DNA of 64,000 nucleotides from Actinacidiphila sp. DG2A-62 (GTDB lineage Bacteria; Actinomycetota; Actinomycetes; Streptomycetales; Streptomycetaceae): the NCBI RefSeq assembly GCF_035825295.1, contig NZ_JAYMGI010000002.1, positions 744,001 through 808,000 of the forward strand, given 5' to 3'. Positions 54,083-63,352 of this stretch are shown piece after piece. Below the pieces are notes generated by a model. It ran no database searches and was not told the origin of the DNA. It saw only the letters and a program-made list of their open reading frames with translations. Within the stretch, counting starts at the first letter, position 1, and the number at the start of each line of letters is the position of its first letter. A program made the translations under genes and the position numbers.

Positions 54083-54226
54083 GCGGCGGGCCCGGCGGCC
54101 CGGTCCCGCGACCTGGTGCCCCGGCCACGTCCGCGGATCACGGGGTACCCGTCCGAAAGGGCGGATGGATGCGGCGCCCGAAGCCGGGCAGATGTGTCCG
54201 TACGACGAGACCAGCAGGAGGCTGTC

Positions 54227-54601
54227 GTGTCCGAACCCGCACTCGCCGCCCCCTACCGGGTCGAGGCCGTCGCCGCGGACGGCCAGTGGCACCTGACGGT
54301 ACGCAGCCTGGACGACCATCCCGACCGGGGCGAAGTGGACGCCGTGGTGGTGACCGTGACGCCGGACCAGCGAAGCGACGGCCTGCCCGCGCGGGCTCTC
54401 GACGACATGCTGGGCCGGTGCGGTTTCGCCCGGGACGGCGCCTGGGAACGGCGCAGGGAGCAGGGGGACCACGGGGATCGTCAGGGGGACGAGGGAGCCG
54501 CGGAGCGGTGGAGCGCCCCCTGCCGGCAGTCGAACACCTGGAGCGCTCCGTCAGTCCCCGCAACGCCACCAGGTGCGGCTCACGACACGTCCGCGGACTG
54601 A
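54227..54601 (+). CDS. Hypothetical small acidic protein
   Basis: A 124-residue protein that I do not recognise. The GTG has a strong CAGGAGG site six bases upstream. The first half has a beta-rich look (YRVEAVAADGQWHLTVRSLD, VDAVVVTVTP), the second is charged and low complexity (REQGDHGDRQGDEG). No membrane segment. Coding statistics in the first 75 residues look real; the tail may be recent read-through. Confidence 0.5.
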   Translation: MSEPALAAPYRVEAVAADGQWHLTVRSLDDHPDRGEVDAVVVTVTPDQRSDGLPARALDDMLGRCGFARDGAWERRREQGDHGDRQGDEGAAERWSAPCRQSNTWSAPSVPATPPGAAHDTSAD

Positions 54602-54648
54602 CGTGTCCTGACACGTCCTGACGCGTTCTGACGCGTTCTGACGTGTGC
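54599..54648 (+). repeat. Five 10-bp tandem repeats (TGACGYGTYC type)
   Basis: Five decamers with consensus TGACGCGTTC/TGACGTGTCC follow each other from the stop codon of the hypothetical gene to just before a terminator. Several units contain ACGCGT or ACGTGT half palindromes. The purpose is unclear; possibly a slippage product. Confidence 0.7.
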
Positions 54649-54660
54649 CCGCCGACGCAA

Positions 54661-54702
54661 CCGCCGTCGGAGCCGCCCGTGAGGGGCCGGCTCCGACGGC
54701 GG
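54661..54702. terminator. Hairpin terminator before the permease gene end
   Basis: A perfect 15-bp stem (CCGCCGTCGGAGCCG with complement at 54688-54702) with a 12-base loop lies between convergent genes and can end transcription from both sides. Confidence 0.75.
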
Positions 54703-54707
54703 CTTCG

Positions 54708-56225
54708 TCACACGGAGTGCGAGGCGCTCGGGCGGCGCCGGACGATCGCCCGGACGGCCCGGTCCCGCACCAGTGCGATGGCGATCACCACGGCGGCGGC
54801 CAGCAGGGAGAAGAGCACCTGCTTGCGGCCGTCGTGGTCGGTGAGCATGTACACCAGCACGAAGAGGATCATCGCGATGGTGGCCCACGTCAGGTAGGGG
54901 AACAGCCACATCCGCACGACGAGCTTCTCCGGGTCGTCGCGGAGGATCATCCGGCGCATCCTCAACTGAGTGCAGCAGATGACCAGCCAGATGAACAGGG
55001 CCACCGCCCCCGAGGAGTTCAGCAGGAAGGCGAAGACGCTGTCCGGCCACTTGTAGTTGAAGAACACCGCGAGGAACCCGAAGGCCACCGAGGAGAGGAT
55101 CGCCACCTGCGGGACGCCACGCGCGCTCGTCCGCGCGAACGACTTCGGGGCGTCGCCGCGCCCGCCCAGCGAGAACGCCATCCGGGAAGCGGTGTAGAGA
55201 CCGGAGTTGAGGCAGGACAGCACCGCCGTGAGCACCACGACGTTCATCACCTGCCCGGCGTGCGGGATCCCGACCGAGTCCAGCGCCGCGACGTAACTGC
55301 CCTGCTGGACGATCGACTTGTCGTTCCACGGCAACAGCGTGACGACCACGAAGATCGAGCCGATGTAGAAGACCGCGATGCGCCAGATGACGCTGTTGGT
55401 GGCCCGGCTGACGGCCCTGCGCGGGTCGGCGGACTCGCCGGCGGCGAGCGTGACGATCTCGCTGCCCATGAAGGAGAAGACGACCATGAGGATGCCGGTC
55501 AGGATCGCGCCGGGACCGTTCGGCAGGAAGCCGCCGTGGGACGTCAGGTTGGACAGCCCCGCCGATCCGTGCCCGGAGCCCGCGCCGTCACTGTGCAGCA
55601 CCCCGCACAGCGCCAGCACGCCGACCACGATGAACGCGGCGATCGCCACCACCTTGATGCCGGCGAACCAGAACTCGAACTCGCCGTAGGAGGCGACCGA
55701 GGCCAGGTTCGACACGGTGAGCACGGCCATCACGATCAGCGCCCAGCCCCACTGCGGCACCGCCGGCATCCAGCCGTGCAGGATCGTCGCGCCCGCGGTC
55801 GCCTCGACAGCGAGCACGACGACCCAGAAGAACCAGTAGAGCCAGCCGATGGAGAACCCCGCCCAGCGCCCGAGCCCCTGGTCCGCGTACGCGGAGAACG
55901 AGCCCGACGTCGGGTAGGCCGCCGCCATCTCGCCGAGCATCCGCATCACCAGCACGACCATCGCGCCGACCAGAGCGTACGAGACCAGGATGGCCGGACC
56001 GGCGGCGGCGATGCCCGAACCGGAGCCGACGAACAGGCCGGCGCCGATCACGCCGCCGATCGCGATCATCGACAGGTGCCGGCTCTTGAGCCCGACCCGC
56101 AGGCCGCCGGAGACGGACTCCCCGGCGCCGGCGGATTCGAGGCCGGCGGCTTCGAGAGCGGAGCCCGGGGAACCCGGGGAGCCTGGTTCGGGACCGGAAG
56201 CATCGGTCGTCTGCTGTGTGCTCAT
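54708..56225 (-). CDS. Amino-acid permease (APC superfamily, AAT family)
   Basis: A 505-residue transporter with 12 helices. The N-terminus after a 45-residue Gly/Ser-rich tail shows GLKSRHLSMIAIGGVIGAGLFVGSG, the substrate-binding GXG helix of the family, then YPTSGSFSAYA in helix 3. It is closest by eye to GABA/proline-type permeases (GabP/ProY). Substrate cannot be fixed. It is a proton symporter in the plasma membrane. No linked catabolic genes are seen. Confidence 0.9.
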   Translation of the reverse strand: MSTQQTTDASGPEPGSPGSPGSALEAAGLESAGAGESVSGGLRVGLKSRHLSMIAIGGVIGAGLFVGSGSGIAAAGPAILVSYALVGAMVVLVMRMLGEMAAAYPTSGSFSAYADQGLGRWAGFSIGWLYWFFWVVVLAVEATAGATILHGWMPAVPQWGWALIVMAVLTVSNLASVASYGEFEFWFAGIKVVAIAAFIVVGVLALCGVLHSDGAGSGHGSAGLSNLTSHGGFLPNGPGAILTGILMVVFSFMGSEIVTLAAGESADPRRAVSRATNSVIWRIAVFYIGSIFVVVTLLPWNDKSIVQQGSYVAALDSVGIPHAGQVMNVVVLTAVLSCLNSGLYTASRMAFSLGGRGDAPKSFARTSARGVPQVAILSSVAFGFLAVFFNYKWPDSVFAFLLNSSGAVALFIWLVICCTQLRMRRMILRDDPEKLVVRMWLFPYLTWATIAMILFVLVYMLTDHDGRKQVLFSLLAAAVVIAIALVRDRAVRAIVRRRPSASHSV

Positions 56226-57046
56226 GGGGGTCCTCAGCGATCGGTGGGGGACGGTGGGGGAACGCCTGTGTCAGGCCGGTCCGGGGCACGGCCGGCTGCC
56301 GGGAGCGGAACGGGCCGGTGGCGGGGAACGCGTCCCCGGTCCTCGCGGCGGACCGGAGGCGGACGGGGCGGATCGGGGCCCACCGGGCGCGGCAGTCGAG
56401 CCCCGCACCAGACGTGCCGTGGCGTCCCACCAGCACCAGCCGACGCGAGACTTCCAGCACTTTCGTGCTCACGTCAACGGCGGCCTCGTCCTACGGCGAC
56501 GACCGCGGCCGTGGACGATCCGTGGCGACCAGAGGCATGTCCGGTTGCGCGTGCGACGCGAGGACATGCGCCCAGGTCAGACCCCCGCTCGCCCGAAACG
56601 GACGGCTCCGCTCCCCCACCACCCGCCCTCCGCCGCCCGTTTCGGCGGTGAGAAGATCGTCAGCCGACCGCAGCGCACGAGGGCAGGCCACGTCGGCGAG
56701 GTCGCCGTGCCCGCCCTGTTGCGCCCGGTCCACTGTTCGGCCGTCGCCGACGCACCAGTTCTTCGGTGGTCGCGACGGCCGGTGGCCGAGCGGCTCGACC
56801 ACGCCGGCCGCCGGCACCTGTTAGGTGACGGCGGCCGGTGTCTGGGTCAGCGGTGCGAGCAGTCCATAGGTCCGCACGGTGGCGCCGAAGGCCCCCCGCG
56901 CAGCCGGGCGGGGCGCCCGCCGCGCCCATCCGGGTCACGAGGGCAGCAGGCGCAGCAGCTAGGGGCAGCGGCGTTCGAGGAGCGTCGTCACGCCGTACTC
57001 CCCGCCGGAGGCGACGACCGCCGCCCCGCGGAACCGTGGCGCCCGG
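56226..57046. other. 821-bp stretch without a convincing gene
   Basis: Frames on both strands are open because of high G+C but have no recognisable motifs and no good ribosome-binding site. The 56226-56330 part is probably the permease promoter. The rest may contain decayed sequence. Confidence 0.4.
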
Positions 57047-57403
57047 TCAGGTGGCGTAGGTGCACTGGCTCCCGAGCAGCCACCCCTCGTCGACGGTGAC
57101 CGTGGGGCAGGTGGCCACCGCGTTGACGAAGTAGTAGTGCAGGGGCGGATTGACGAACGTCGCGGTGACGTTCAGCTTGGCCACGGTGATGACGTAGGGG
57201 GCGCCGGTGTCGGTGAAGGCGCAGCCGGATGAGACCCACAGTTTTCCGTCGAGGATGCCTCTGAAGGGGCTGGTGGTGTAGCCCTCGGCGCACGAGGCGG
57301 TCGTACTCGCCTGCGCGACGGGGGCGTTGACGGCCAGGGCGGCGGAGCAGGCCACGGCGGCGGCCGCGGCGGCCAGCGCGCGGCGTGCGGAGCGGAGCGT
57401 CAC
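57047..57403 (-). CDS. Small secreted protein with four cysteines
   Basis: A 118-residue protein from a GTG preceded by GGGAG. Signal peptide: SARRALAAAAAAVACSAALA with cleavage likely at AQA about residue 33. The mature domain of about 85 residues has Cys in ASCAEGY, SGCAFTD, ATCPTVT and SQCTYAT, suitable for two disulfides, and a C-terminal YAT. Family unknown to me; size and layout fit secreted actinobacterial proteins of unknown role. Confidence 0.65.
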   Translation of the reverse strand: MTLRSARRALAAAAAAVACSAALAVNAPVAQASTTASCAEGYTTSPFRGILDGKLWVSSGCAFTDTGAPYVITVAKLNVTATFVNPPLHYYFVNAVATCPTVTVDEGWLLGSQCTYAT

Positions 57404-57571
57404 AGGGTCTCCCGGGGGGCGTCGGGTCACAGGCTCGGCAAGTGTGGCGTACCCGCGCCCCCGCGCGGAAGACGGCCTCGACCAGGCCCCACACCAACCG
57501 CCCGTCACGGCGGGGCCGTTGCAGGTGACAGGACCGGCTGGTCGTTCACAGGCGCCCCCTGCCAGGACCGG

Positions 57572-58524
57572 TCAGTCCAGCGCCTGGTGCAGTCGCACGA
57601 TCAGGCCCGACGGGGGGTTGCGCATCTCGACCAGGTCGCACAACTGGTGCATCATCCAAATGCCTCGGCCGCCGGCCGGGACAGCGGATCGGGACGGCGG
57701 CGGCCGACGAGCGCGTCGGTGAGCTGTCCGCGGTCCGTCACCTCGGCGATCAGGGTGCTGGTCGTGCGCCACAGCCGCAGGACGCCCTGTCCTCCGCCGT
57801 GCCGCACCGAATTGCCGGTGGCCTCGTTGACGGCCAGCACCCAGTCGGTGTGTCGACGCGGGGACAGGCCGGCCGTCCGTCCCCAGCGCCCTGCCGTGTC
57901 ACGGACATCGGCGAGGTCCTGCTCCCTGAAGTGCAGGACGAGTGGGTCCGCCGGCTCGTCCAGGGGCTCGTCGCAGTCGCGGCAGACCGTCAGCGGGTCC
58001 TCGTAGCGCGGGCTGTGCCGGAAGCCGTCGGGGTCTCCGACAACAGGGTGGGTGCGGTGCGCCTCCGCCAGTACCCGCTCCGGCAGGGCGGTGTCGTAGG
58101 GGCACAGGATCGTGACGGGGCGGCCGTCGAACGCGAGGTTGATCAGCGCCTCGTGACGAGTCGCCTCGCGCACCTCCGCCGCGCTGCGCCCGACCCAGAT
58201 CGGTTCGCCCACGACGGATGGGCGTCGGTCCCGGTACCGGTCGGCGAAATGCTGCAGCAGCGACAGGATGCGTCCGGGGTTGCGTCCGGCCTCCCGCATG
58301 TCGACGAAGGTGACGTCCTCGTGTCCGGTGTCGGCGGCGTCCCGGAGCAGTTGCAGACGTGTATCGGGAACGGCGACCAGGACAGGGCGCCCGGCGGCCA
58401 CCCCCGCGCGGACGAATGCCGCGACGCCCCGCAGGTAGTCCTCATCGGTGGTGTAGAAGAGGGCGGGGTGATGGAAGGAGGGGGCGCTCCGGTCCTCGGC
58501 CGATGTCGGTGTGTAGGTCGTCAC
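57572..58524 (-). pseudogene. MEDS-domain HATPase anti-sigma-type kinase, frameshifted near the C-terminus
   Basis: About 317 residues if repaired. The N-terminal 170 residues are a MEDS sensor domain (HPALFYTTDEDYLRGVAAFV, then VTFVDMREAGRNPGRI), followed by an RsbW-like HATPase (VNEATGNSVRHGGG). Near 57661-57680 the frame ends in AAEAFG with a stop, while the normal end GGRGIWMMHQLCDLVEMR continues one base over to 57572, so one indel is likely. GTG 58524 overlaps the stop of the upstream STAS gene (GTGA) with AAGGAG before it. It probably phosphorylates or sequesters a partner such as the adjacent STAS protein. Confidence 0.75.
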
Positions 58525-59402
58525 TGGCCAACTCCTTGGAGGGCGGCCCGCAGCTCGGGGAAGAGCTCCAGCATGCGGTCGAGCGCGGGCGGCGCTCCGA
58601 CGAGTCGCAGCGCCGATCCCGGCACGCGCCGCCGCGCGGCGTGGGCGATGTCGGCGAGTGCGGAGACGTCCAGATGGTCGAGGCCGGACAGGTCCAGAGT
58701 GACCTGTTCCGCCGTGGACGCGGCGAGTGCGGCTGACGCCGCGGCAACCACGCGGCGACTTTCGTAGCCCGCGGAGCCGGACAGCCGGAAGCCGGGCTGT
58801 CCGGCCAGAGGCGCGACCGAGAGCCCACGCCGACTGCCGGAGCTGCCGGAGCCGGACGCGGCGCCCTTCCGCGTCAGATGGGCGCCCGCCAGCACGTCGA
58901 GGACCTGGGGCGCCAGCAGACGCCGGTCGTAGAGACACCAGGCGGTCAGCGGCAACTGCTCGAAGACCTCGTGGTGGATCCGCAGTTCGTACTCCAGCAG
59001 GCGCTCCGCGCCGGTTATGTCCCGGGTGGCCCAGGACATCTCGCCGATCACCCGCAAGCTCCTGTACCCGTCCCCCACGGCGCTCTCGACGGCGCGGTGC
59101 CACAGTCCGATCACGGTGTCGGGGTCGAACCGGCCTCCGGCCAGGTAGGTCTCACCTGCGGTGGTCACCACGAACTGCCCTCGCCGGACCGCGGAATCCG
59201 AATCCACGCCACGCTCGGCGAGCGTACGGATCACGAAACCGGGGTCGGTGGCATCCGCGACGTACTGCACCTGCTCGCCCCTTTCGAGGCCCGCACAAAC
59301 GAAGGGCACGAGGAGAGCGGCCCACTCCTCGTCGGTGGAGTACTCCACCGCGACATGCCGCTCCGCTGCGGCGTCGCAGTCGGCCGATCCGCTGTGCCGC
59401 AT
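58521..59402 (-). CDS. MEDS-STAS anti-sigma-factor antagonist
   Basis: A 293-residue protein with an N-terminal MEDS domain (HVAVEYSTDEEWAALLVPFV, RVIGEMSWATRDI, then LTAWCLYDRRLL) and a C-terminal STAS domain (TAEQVTLDLSGLDHLDVSALADIAHAA), where Ser of HLDVSAL is in the position that is phosphorylated in SpoIIAA-like proteins. Coupled to the MEDS-HATPase by GTGA. MEDS domains bind small ligands, as in methanogen/DcmR-type sensors. The pair forms a switch: kinase and antagonist with the same sensor type. Confidence 0.82.
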   Translation of the reverse strand: MRHSGSADCDAAAERHVAVEYSTDEEWAALLVPFVCAGLERGEQVQYVADATDPGFVIRTLAERGVDSDSAVRRGQFVVTTAGETYLAGGRFDPDTVIGLWHRAVESAVGDGYRSLRVIGEMSWATRDITGAERLLEYELRIHHEVFEQLPLTAWCLYDRRLLAPQVLDVLAGAHLTRKGAASGSGSSGSRRGLSVAPLAGQPGFRLSGSAGYESRRVVAAASAALAASTAEQVTLDLSGLDHLDVSALADIAHAARRRVPGSALRLVGAPPALDRMLELFPELRAALQGVGQ

Positions 59403-59659
59403 CAGCCTTCCTTCTGGTCGCGCGTGGTTCAGCCACCCGCCGATGGGGCTGCTACCACCTTATCCATTGCTGAGCTCCGCGGGCAGCTGATCTGCTGCTC
59501 GACGAGGCAGAACTCTCCGAGTGCCCCGGCCTCCCGGGGCCGTCGCCCGGGCAGACGTGTACGGACCGTGCCCGAGTGGCGCACTGTCTGTGCCCGGAAG
59601 GCGGCGGGGCGCTGAGGAGGAGGTCGGCGGTGCGCCAGCCGGGGTGGGAGGATGGGGGC

Positions 59660-60463
59660 ATGGACATTCGCGCGCGGAACAATGTGACGGTGCTCGGCCG
59701 GGCCGGGCGGCCGGTGGTGGTGCTGGCGCATGGGTTCGGCTGCGATCAGAACATGTGGCGGTTGGCGGTGCCGGCGCTGGCCGACGACTACCAGGTGGTC
59801 CTGTTCGACTACGTCGGCTGCGGTGGTTCGGATTTGTCGGCGTTCAGGCAGGAGCGGTACGGGTCGCTCGAGGGCTATGCCCGGGATGTGGTAGAGGTCT
59901 GTGACGAGCTCGACGTGCGGGATGCGGTGTTCGTCGGGCATTCGGTCAGCGCGATGGTGGGCGTGCTGGCGGCGCGGATGGCGCCGCAGCGAATCGGTGC
60001 CCTGGTGATGGTGGCGCCTTCGCCCCGGTACATCGACGACGACGGCTACCGGGGCGGTTTCAGCGCACAGGACATCGATGAGCTGTTGGTGTCGCTGGAG
60101 TCGAACTACCTGGGTTGGTCGGCGGTAATGGCCCCGGTGATCATGGGGAATCCGGAGCGTCCGGAGCTGGGGCAGGAACTGACCAACAGCTTCTGCGCCA
60201 CCGATCCCGACATCGCGGCGGTCTTCGCCCGCACCACGTTTCTGTCCGACAGCCGCGAGGACCTTGCACACGTGACAGTGCCCACTTTGATCCTGGAGTG
60301 CGCCCAGGACGCGATCGCCCCCCGCCAGGTCGGCGCATACGTACATGCCGCGATCCCCTCGTCACGGCTGGTCACCCTCGACGCCACCGGTCACTGCCCG
60401 CAGCTGAGCGCGCCGGAGGCCACCAACAAGGCGATCGTCGAGTTCCTGGCGGCGCTGCGGTGA
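59660..60463 (+). CDS. rsbQ: RsbQ-like alpha/beta hydrolase
   Basis: A 267-residue hydrolase close to RsbQ, the partner of the RsbP phosphatase in energy-stress sigma-B activation. Nucleophile elbow GHSVSAM, oxyanion strand VVVLAHGFGCDQNMW, DYVGCGGSD, catalytic Asp in ECAQDAIAP and His in ATGHCPQLS; the deep hydrophobic pocket residues are similar to RsbQ. TGATG overlap couples it to the next gene exactly as rsbQP in Bacillus. It is thought to supply a small ligand to the PAS domain of RsbP. Confidence 0.88.
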   Translation: MDIRARNNVTVLGRAGRPVVVLAHGFGCDQNMWRLAVPALADDYQVVLFDYVGCGGSDLSAFRQERYGSLEGYARDVVEVCDELDVRDAVFVGHSVSAMVGVLAARMAPQRIGALVMVAPSPRYIDDDGYRGGFSAQDIDELLVSLESNYLGWSAVMAPVIMGNPERPELGQELTNSFCATDPDIAAVFARTTFLSDSREDLAHVTVPTLILECAQDAIAPRQVGAYVHAAIPSSRLVTLDATGHCPQLSAPEATNKAIVEFLAALR

Positions 60464-61767
60464 TGGACCGCGCCGGCGACGGGGTCGGTGACCCGGCCGG
60501 TACGAACGCCGCGTTCGCGGCCCTGCTGGAAGACAACGCCGAGGACCTGTACGAATCAGCCCCCTGCGGCTACTTGTCGACGCTCATGGACGGCACCATA
60601 GCCAAGATCAACACCACGTTGTTGGACTGGCTGGATCTGCGGCGCCAGGCTGTGGTGGGCCGTCTGCGCTTCCCGGATCTGCTGACCATCGGGGGAAAGC
60701 TCTATCACGAGACACACTTCGCGCCGCTGCTGCGCATGCAGGGCGAACTGCGCGGCATCGCACTGGAGATGAAGGCCGCTGACGGGCGCCGACTGCCGGT
60801 GCTGGTCTCTTCCGTGGTCAAACACGGCAGCAAAGGCGAGTCGCTGCTGATTCGCACAACCGTCTTCGACGCATCCGACCGCCGCGCCTACGAGCAGGAG
60901 CTGCTGCGCCGCCGCAAGGAAGCCGAACAGGCCCGCGCCGAGGCGGAGGCGGCGCGCCGTCAGGCAGAGGAGGATCGGGCAAGGCTGGCCGACGCCCTCA
61001 CCGCGCTGCAGCAGTCCCTCGTGCCGTCCTCGCTACCCGCCGTACCGGGGGTGGAGACAGCTGCCCACTATCACACCGCCTCTCCCGACCAGCTGGGAGG
61101 TGACTTCTACGACCTGTTCCCGCTTGCCGACGGGCGATGGGCGTTCTTCCTCGGCGACGTCAGCGGCAAAGGGCCCCAAGCAGCGTCCGTGACCTCGCTG
61201 ACCCGCTACGCCCTGCGTGCCGCAGCCATCCACGACCCCGACCCGACCGCCGCGCTAACCACTTTGAACACCGTCCTGCACGAGCGCTACGCACGCGGCG
61301 GTGACCCCCGCTTCTGCACCGCCATCTTCGGCGTCCTCGACACCACCCGCCGCGACCACGCCACCGTACGCCTGGCCTCCGGCGGACACCCCCCGGCGCT
61401 GGTCGTGCGGGCCGACGGCCACGCCCACTACCTCCCCACCCCCGGGGGGCTCCTGGTCGGCGCCCTACCCACCGCGGGCTTCACCACCGCGCACACCACT
61501 CTCCGTCCCGGTGACATGTTGCTGCTCTACACCGACGGCCTCACCGAGGCCCGCACCGGCCCCACCCGCCGGCACCTGTTCGGCCACGACGCCCTGCACG
61601 CCTTTGCCACCGACCACGCACCCGCCACGCCCCAGGGCATGATCGCCTCCCTGACCGGCCTGCTGGAAAGCTTCGACGACGGACTCGACGACGACACCGC
61701 CCTGCTCGCCATCGGCCTTTCCCCGGCCCCCGCCATCACGAGCACGAGAGCGAATCCGCCGCTATGA
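60463..61767 (+). CDS. rsbP: RsbP-like PAS-PP2C serine phosphatase
   Basis: A 434-residue protein: PAS domain (about 25-135; APCGYLSTLMDGTIAKINTT, RFPDLLTIGGKLYHETHF), a charged coiled coil (about 140-185) and an SpoIIE/PP2C phosphatase (GGDFYDLF, FFLGDVSGKGPQA, LLLYTDGLTEAR) with the metal-binding Asp residues. It would dephosphorylate a STAS antagonist to release a sigma factor. The adjacent STAS protein is a candidate target. Translationally coupled to rsbQ. Confidence 0.88.
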   Translation: MDRAGDGVGDPAGTNAAFAALLEDNAEDLYESAPCGYLSTLMDGTIAKINTTLLDWLDLRRQAVVGRLRFPDLLTIGGKLYHETHFAPLLRMQGELRGIALEMKAADGRRLPVLVSSVVKHGSKGESLLIRTTVFDASDRRAYEQELLRRRKEAEQARAEAEAARRQAEEDRARLADALTALQQSLVPSSLPAVPGVETAAHYHTASPDQLGGDFYDLFPLADGRWAFFLGDVSGKGPQAASVTSLTRYALRAAAIHDPDPTAALTTLNTVLHERYARGGDPRFCTAIFGVLDTTRRDHATVRLASGGHPPALVVRADGHAHYLPTPGGLLVGALPTAGFTTAHTTLRPGDMLLLYTDGLTEARTGPTRRHLFGHDALHAFATDHAPATPQGMIASLTGLLESFDDGLDDDTALLAIGLSPAPAITSTRANPPL

Positions 61768-62166
61768 GTCCGCTGACCGTCACCCGCCGCAGCACCGCGA
61801 CCGGCCTGTGCTGACCGCATGCGACCTCGGATCTCCAGGAGCTGTTCGCCGAGCACGGTCGGAGAGCTGAGTGCCAGCCATGATCCACTGGGTGACGCCC
61901 TGGGCGGACTCCTCGTTGATCCAGCGTGAAGGACCAGCAAACCACTCCAGACCGTGCGAACCAGGCGAAGGCGCCGTCCTCTCTCACGGACGTCGCCCGG
62001 CCCTATGGGGCAGCGCCGGCACGAGTGGCGCTGCGCTTCCGGCTGGAGGCCGTGCTCGCCTACAGGCTGGGGGTCGGCTCCGCGCCGCTGCGCAGCACGC
62101 GGCCGTGCTGAAGCGCCCCTACGGCCCGGCTAGGTTCGGTCCCTGGCCGACTCGTATGCTGCGGCC
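61768..62166. other. 399-bp region without a convincing gene
   Basis: No frame with recognisable similarity. A short plus-strand frame 61926-62111 lacks a ribosome-binding site. The last about 60 bases probably hold the carbonic anhydrase promoter. Confidence 0.4.
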
Positions 62167-62808
62167 ATGACCGAGACCCGAAACCCGACACCGCATGAGG
62201 CTTTCGAGCTGCTGCTGGCCGGCAACCAGCGCTTCGTCGCCGGTACCCCCGAGCACCCGAACCAGGACGCTGCCCGCCGCGCCGAGACCGCTCCGTCCCA
62301 GCAGCCCTTCGCGGTGCTGTTCGGATGTTCGGACTCCCGGCTGGCCGCCGAGATCGTCTTCGATCGCGGCCTGGGCGACCTGTTCGTCGTGCGCACCGCC
62401 GGCCACGTCATGGGCCCGGAGGTGCTGGGCAGCATCGAGTACGGCGTGGACCTGCTGAACTGCCCGCTGGTGGTGGTTCTCGGCCACGACTCGTGCGGCG
62501 CGGTCAGCGCGGCGTGCGCGGCACTGGATGAGGGCCTGGCGCCCGCCGGATACATCCGCGACGTCGTCGAACGGGTCACCCCTCACGTGCTGGCCGCACG
62601 CACCGCCGGACGCCTCCAGCCCGAAGAGATCCTCACCGAGCACGTCGGCCGCACCGTCGACATGCTCCTGGACCGCTCCCGGATCCTGGCCGACAGAGTC
62701 ACTGCGGGCCGGACCGCCGTCGTCGGCCTGTGCTACCGCCTCAGCGACGGTACTGCCCAGGTCGTCGCCGCCCGCGGCCTCGAAACGGCAATCGCCCCCG
62801 CCTCCTGA
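62167..62808 (+). CDS. Beta-class carbonic anhydrase
   Basis: A 213-residue enzyme that hydrates CO2 to bicarbonate. Zinc ligands Cys54 (GCSDSR), His107 and Cys110 (GHDSCG) are all present with the catalytic Asp56/Arg58 pair. The frame begins within the ATG 62167 context MTETRNPTPHEAFELLLAGNQRF, typical of the family. It is cytosolic and stands alone; the downstream frames are unrelated. Confidence 0.93.
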   Translation: MTETRNPTPHEAFELLLAGNQRFVAGTPEHPNQDAARRAETAPSQQPFAVLFGCSDSRLAAEIVFDRGLGDLFVVRTAGHVMGPEVLGSIEYGVDLLNCPLVVVLGHDSCGAVSAACAALDEGLAPAGYIRDVVERVTPHVLAARTAGRLQPEEILTEHVGRTVDMLLDRSRILADRVTAGRTAVVGLCYRLSDGTAQVVAARGLETAIAPAS

Positions 62809-62850
62809 TCCTGCGGTCGCCCGGGTGCAGAGCGCCGGGCCCATGGCCGG

Positions 62851-63000
62851 TCACCCGGCCGTCCAGGGCCCCGCGGCCCGGCGCAGACGATCGACGATCG
62901 CCAGCCCGATACCGTTATACCCGACAGGCGCGCGGCGACGAGGTCGCGCCCCTGCCGGTCGAGCTCGCGCAGGTACTCATACAGCACAGGCCTCCGCCCC
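62851..63000 (-). pseudogene. Antisense remnant resembling the C-terminus of a Sua5-type protein
   Basis: On the minus strand one frame reads VLYEYLRELDRQGRDLVAAR and the adjacent frame continues GYNGIGLAIVDRLRRAAG to a TGA at 62851. Joined, this matches the style of the end of Sua5 proteins (LRELD..G, GLGLAI.DRL). The frame break and lack of an upstream domain show a decayed fragment. It faces the intact Sua5/TsaC gene, so it may come from an inverted duplication. Similarity was judged by eye only. Confidence 0.4.
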
Positions 63001-63352
63001 CCACCGGGTGCCGAGGAACCCGGGTCCGGCACAGGAAGCACTGACCGCCAGCTGGCAGAGCAGCAGGAACGGCCTGTGCCAATAGCGCGCCAAGTCCGAG
63101 CCCCCTGCCGTGCTCAGACCACGACGAGCCAATCGGCGGAACACCTGAAGGCCAGAATGGATGGCCTCGAAGCTGTGGGCAGATCACAGGTCGTGGTCGT
63201 GGCCTACGCGTACGGCATGGTCAGCCCCGGCTGACTCAAGGACTGAACCCCAGGGTCCCACGGGCCGCTTTCCGCACGGGCGGCTGTACGGTGTTGAACG
63301 GGCAACGCAAGCCGTCCCGCTTGGAGCGGTACAGGGTGGGAGAATTGCTCGG

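Noticed and set aside
56216..57099. Plus-strand ORFs in the gap after the permease
   Set aside because: No motifs, no good start site and no codon signal distinct from background.
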